Shown here: positions 30,292-32,717 of the stretch, piece by piece
Layout: each line of letters starts with the position of its first letter
Position numbering within the stretch: position 1 is the stretch's first letter
Origin: VFMC01 sp037131575
GTDB lineage: Bacteria; Actinomycetota; Acidimicrobiia; Acidimicrobiales; Ilumatobacteraceae
Direction of reading: 5' to 3'
NCBI GenBank assembly: GCA_037131575.1
Contig: JBAXQV010000008.1
Coordinates: forward strand, 1-32,717
Length of the DNA: 32,717 bases
Notes under the pieces: generated by a model
Told to the model about the DNA's origin: nothing
The model's input: the letters and a program-made list of their open reading frames with translations, nothing else
The model's database searches: none
Program-made: the position numbers and the translations under genes

Positions 30292-31553
30292 GTGGGCACC
30301 TGCGAGAGCAGCGCGTCGCTCACCCAGCAACGTGTGAGGTGCAGTGTGCTGCGAATGCGCACCACGCGCTTGGGTTCGTGGATGCCCTTGCCGCACATGC
30401 TGAGGGCCGCCTTCACGCAGTCGTCTTCGGTGGGCAGCACCATGGGCATGCGGCTGCGACGCACACCGCTGGCACCGGCGGTGAAGCAGTTGATGTAGGT
30501 CTTGTTCCAGTCGATACCTCGCGCCACCGACACCGGGATGAAGTCGGCGAACCCGATACCGAGCACGTTGCCGCCCGACACCTCGGTGATGCCTAGGAGC
30601 ACGATGTTCGACACGTTCGGCCGGTCGCCGTCGGCCAGTCCGTGCACCCAGAACCGACCGGTCACGTTGGGGTCGATGGTGGTGCCACTGATGTCTTTGC
30701 CGCCGCGTTCGATGATGAGCACGTCGATCTCGTCGAATGGCAGTGCCGGCACCAGCGCGCGGGCCTCGTCGGTGAGTTCGCGCTCGGCACCGCCGCCCAC
30801 CTCATACGAATCGAGGGCGCGCACCTTCACCACATCGCCGCTCGTCGATTCGAGCGACGACACACCACCTAACAGGCGGTCCGTGGCGCGCAGCGCGTCG
30901 ATACCGGCGAGCAATCGGTTGCGCATCTCGATGGGTCCACACGAATGGATCTGGGCAGCACCGGGTTGTTTGCCGAAGCCCACCACGGCCATCTTCGTGC
31001 AACCGCTCTCGATGGGGCCCTTGAAGCAGGTGTGCGGTTTGATGCGGTTCACCGGCAGGATGCGGTCGGCCCCGGCTGCGTGCAGGTCGAGGTAGATGGG
31101 CATGCCATCGGGTGTGCGTGCCACCTCCACGGTGTCCATGGTGGCCCTGATCTCGGCACCGAGCGCGGCTTCGGTCATGCCCAGGGTTTCGAGCATCGCG
31201 CGCTGGCCTGCGGCGGTGGCTCCACCGTGGCTGCCCATGGCCGGCACCACGAATGGTTCGGCACCCAACGAGCGCAGGCCTTCGATGGTGCCGCGCAGCA
31301 ACGCCACCCGGTCGGTGAGGCCGCGGCTCCCTGCGCCAACGGCAACGGTCATCCCTGGCTCGACGGTGTGGCCGAACACCTCCACCACCTGCTCGAATGC
31401 AGCGGCTTCCACATCGGCCACCGGGGCAGGCAGCGGCACCGGCAGGGTCACCTCGTGGAGTTCGGGTATGCGCAACTCGGGGTGGAACGGCAGTTGCACC
31501 CCGGCGAGCAGTTGCTGCCACGGGTCGTGGTCGGGTGAGAGGTCGGCGCCCAT
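30279..31553 (-). CDS. LarA-like protein (DUF2088, nickel-dependent lactate racemase family)
   Basis: 424 residues from the ATG at 31553. DUF2088 features: VAVGAGSRGLTDRVALLRGTIEGL, PAMGSHGGATAAGQ (His109), NRIKPHTCFKGPIESGCTKM (169-188) and FGKQPGAAQIHSCG (His203). LarA converts D- and L-lactate with a nickel pincer cofactor made by LarB, LarC and LarE; none of these is in the window. Many DUF2088 proteins act on other hydroxy acids, so the substrate is open. The C-terminal half (SSLESTSGDVVKVRALDSYE, then IDVLIIERGGKDISG) is the second LarA-like domain. The start is set by TACGGT 6 nt upstream; an in-frame extension reaches 31676 without support. Confidence 0.78.
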   Translation of the reverse strand: MGADLSPDHDPWQQLLAGVQLPFHPELRIPELHEVTLPVPLPAPVADVEAAAFEQVVEVFGHTVEPGMTVAVGAGSRGLTDRVALLRGTIEGLRSLGAEPFVVPAMGSHGGATAAGQRAMLETLGMTEAALGAEIRATMDTVEVARTPDGMPIYLDLHAAGADRILPVNRIKPHTCFKGPIESGCTKMAVVGFGKQPGAAQIHSCGPIEMRNRLLAGIDALRATDRLLGGVSSLESTSGDVVKVRALDSYEVGGGAERELTDEARALVPALPFDEIDVLIIERGGKDISGTTIDPNVTGRFWVHGLADGDRPNVSNIVLLGITEVSGGNVLGIGFADFIPVSVARGIDWNKTYINCFTAGASGVRRSRMPMVLPTEDDCVKAALSMCGKGIHEPKRVVRIRSTLHLTRCWVSDALLSQVPTQLP

Positions 31554-31559
31554 GGGCTC

Positions 31560-31565
31560 ACCGTA
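31560..31565 (-). promoter_or_regulatory. -10 hexamer, leaderless promoter of the LarA-like gene
   Basis: TACGGT on the minus strand ends 6 nt before the ATG at 31553. No clear -35. Confidence 0.45.
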
Positions 31566-31617
31566 CCCCGGCGGCGCACATGGCGGGTGAGGTGGTACTC
31601 CGCCCGCCCCTGTGATG

Positions 31618-32658
31618 TCAGCGGGCCAGTCGGCCGTAGGCCTCCACCGCCGGGGCAAGTTCGGTGGGCGCAGCACCGTGCAAGATCACGCCATCGGCGC
31701 CGAGTTCGAGTTGGCGGGCCACGGCGGCAGCGCACTGGGCCGGCGTGCCCGTCGCCGCAGGGGCCAGCCATTCGTCGGGGATGAGCGTGGCCACGTGTTC
31801 GAGCTCGGCCGTGGTGGCCTTCCCGTCGAGCGCGCCGCGGAAACCCGCCACGAACGGGTCGGCGCGGAAGCGGGCGAGCACGGCGGGGTCCCACTGGTTG
31901 GTGCGCACCATCAAGTCGCCGTAGGCCTGCAGGTAGGTGGCCAGGCGACCGACCGTCTTCTTCAACCGCAGGTCGGGTGGCACCCAATCGCCCACGGTGG
32001 CATAACAGCTCCACACCTTCACATCGTCGGGGTTACGGCCTGCTTGCTCGGCGGCATCTTTCACCGTGCGCACGCAGCGCTGCAGGGTTTCGTCGGTGAA
32101 AAAGGTGTGCAGCAGCACCTCGTCGAAGCATCGGCCAGCGAGACGCAGGCTTTGTGGCCCGAACGCGCTGAGCAGCATCGGTATGTCTTCCCGGAACTCG
32201 GGGTCGAGTGCCAGCACCGGCCAACTGCCTGCCGGCCCGTCGTGCTTCACCACCACCTCGCCATGCCACAACCGGCGCATCAGGCCGGCAAAGTCCTCCA
32301 TCTGCGCAGTGGTGATGCGCGGCAGACCGAAAGCGTCGAACATGCGGTCCATGCCCCGGCCGAGGCCCAACACGAAGCGGCCACCGGTGAGGCGGTGCAT
32401 GGTGGTGGCGTAACTGGCCGTCACGATGGGGTGGCGGGTGTTGTGATTGGTCACCCCGGTGGCGATGCGCATGGTGCTGGTGACGGCTCCGGCCACACCG
32501 CTGATGGTGGCGATCTCCTTGATGTTGAACCGCTCGCTCAGGAACACCGTGCCGAAGCCCAGTGCCTCACCGTCGCGGCATTCGGGAATGAGGTCGGCCG
32601 GCGACTTGGGTGCCCCCGCCAACCCATAGAACCCAAGTTCCGGAAATCGTGCAGTCAT
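31618..32658 (-). CDS. LLM class F420-dependent oxidoreductase (TIGR03857-like)
   Basis: 346 residues. Luciferase-like barrel with SERFNIKE (41-48), IATGVTNHNTRHPIVTASY, GRFVLGLGRG (93-102) and FDAFGLPRITTAQMEDF, followed by LMRRLWHGE. This exact pattern resembles, from memory, the TIGR03857 group of actinobacterial LLM enzymes presumed to use F420. The reaction is not known. It differs clearly from the other LLM enzyme in this window (3444-4379), so they are not a recent duplication. The ATG start has GGGAGGG 8 nt upstream on the minus strand (32667-32673), so this one is translated with a leader. It may be upstream of, but is separated by 64 bp from, the LarA-like gene, which has its own promoter. 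Confidence 0.88.
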   Translation of the reverse strand: MTARFPELGFYGLAGAPKSPADLIPECRDGEALGFGTVFLSERFNIKEIATISGVAGAVTSTMRIATGVTNHNTRHPIVTASYATTMHRLTGGRFVLGLGRGMDRMFDAFGLPRITTAQMEDFAGLMRRLWHGEVVVKHDGPAGSWPVLALDPEFREDIPMLLSAFGPQSLRLAGRCFDEVLLHTFFTDETLQRCVRTVKDAAEQAGRNPDDVKVWSCYATVGDWVPPDLRLKKTVGRLATYLQAYGDLMVRTNQWDPAVLARFRADPFVAGFRGALDGKATTAELEHVATLIPDEWLAPAATGTPAQCAAAVARQLELGADGVILHGAAPTELAPAVEAYGRLAR

Positions 32659-32666
32659 CGAATCAG

Positions 32667-32673
32667 CCCTCCC
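32667..32673 (-). promoter_or_regulatory. Ribosome binding site of the second LLM gene
   Basis: GGGAGGG on the minus strand, 8 nt before the ATG at 32658. A weak -10-like TAGGAA lies about 30 nt upstream of the start. Confidence 0.55.
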
Positions 32674-32717
32674 TGTCCCCTTCAGTTCCTAGCAGCCCCA
32701 CCTCACCCAACCTCCAC

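Noticed and set aside
1..32717. CRISPR array, tRNA/rRNA genes, insertion sequence, prophage or toxin-antitoxin module
   Set aside because: No repeat-spacer pattern, no tRNA-like cloverleaf noticed, no transposase, integrase or terminal repeats; all sizeable genes have housekeeping or metabolic families.

Overview
The window is about 32.7 kb of GC-rich, gene-dense DNA from an actinobacterium. The gene order dnaK-grpE-dnaJ-hspR with HspR operator (HAIR) repeats, two F420-type luciferase-like (LLM) oxidoreductases, a large LuxR/MalT-like (LAL) ATPase regulator, many GTG starts and abundant leaderless-type promoters all fit Actinobacteria. Several proteins look to me like Acidimicrobiia (Ilumatobacter-like), but that rank is inference from memory of the families, not a search. 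I see 27 protein genes, no tRNA or rRNA, no CRISPR array, no insertion sequence and no phage genes. It reads as a stable chromosomal region.

Layout. 1-1694: apbE (cut by the window edge) overlapping a ferric-reductase-like haem membrane protein, which looks like a flavinylation/electron-transfer pair. 1673-4379 (minus): an LLM oxidoreductase and a D-aminoacylase-type amidohydrolase in one unit. 4424-8474: the heat-shock operon dnaK-grpE-dnaJ-hspR, headed by one perfect and one degenerate HAIR site. 8529-10358: a DUF1254/DUF1214 protein and a small membrane protein. 10598-11398 (minus): a Cof-type HAD phosphatase. 11537-15239: clpB, which has a HAIR-like element placed like the second dnaK site, then an MFS transporter. 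15230-17863 (minus): the LAL regulator, divergent from a 75-residue small protein, an arylsulfatase and the formylglycine-generating enzyme that would activate it.

20728-25587 (minus): a HisD paralogue, a DoxX-like membrane protein, a ThuA-like protein, a HAD phosphatase and a Na+/H+ antiporter. 25694-28280: purA-purB. 28321-28734 (minus): a small basic coiled-coil protein. 28877-30291: tesB-like thioesterase and pyrE. 30279-32658 (minus): a LarA-like (DUF2088) protein and a second LLM oxidoreductase.

Regulation. HspR, encoded at the end of the dnaK operon, probably represses its own operon and clpB. At least ten genes have a -10 hexamer ending 6-8 nt before the start codon, so they are probably transcribed as leaderless mRNAs; this also decides several starts (LAL regulator, HisD paralogue, DoxX, small basic protein, LarA-like). 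The observations most worth following are the HisD paralogue with altered ligand residues, the ClpB with a shortened second AAA+ module, the regulator/small protein/sulfatase/FGE locus, and a 17-bp tandem duplication that seems to have split an overlapping stop/start. I did not find a clear new defence or mobile system here.
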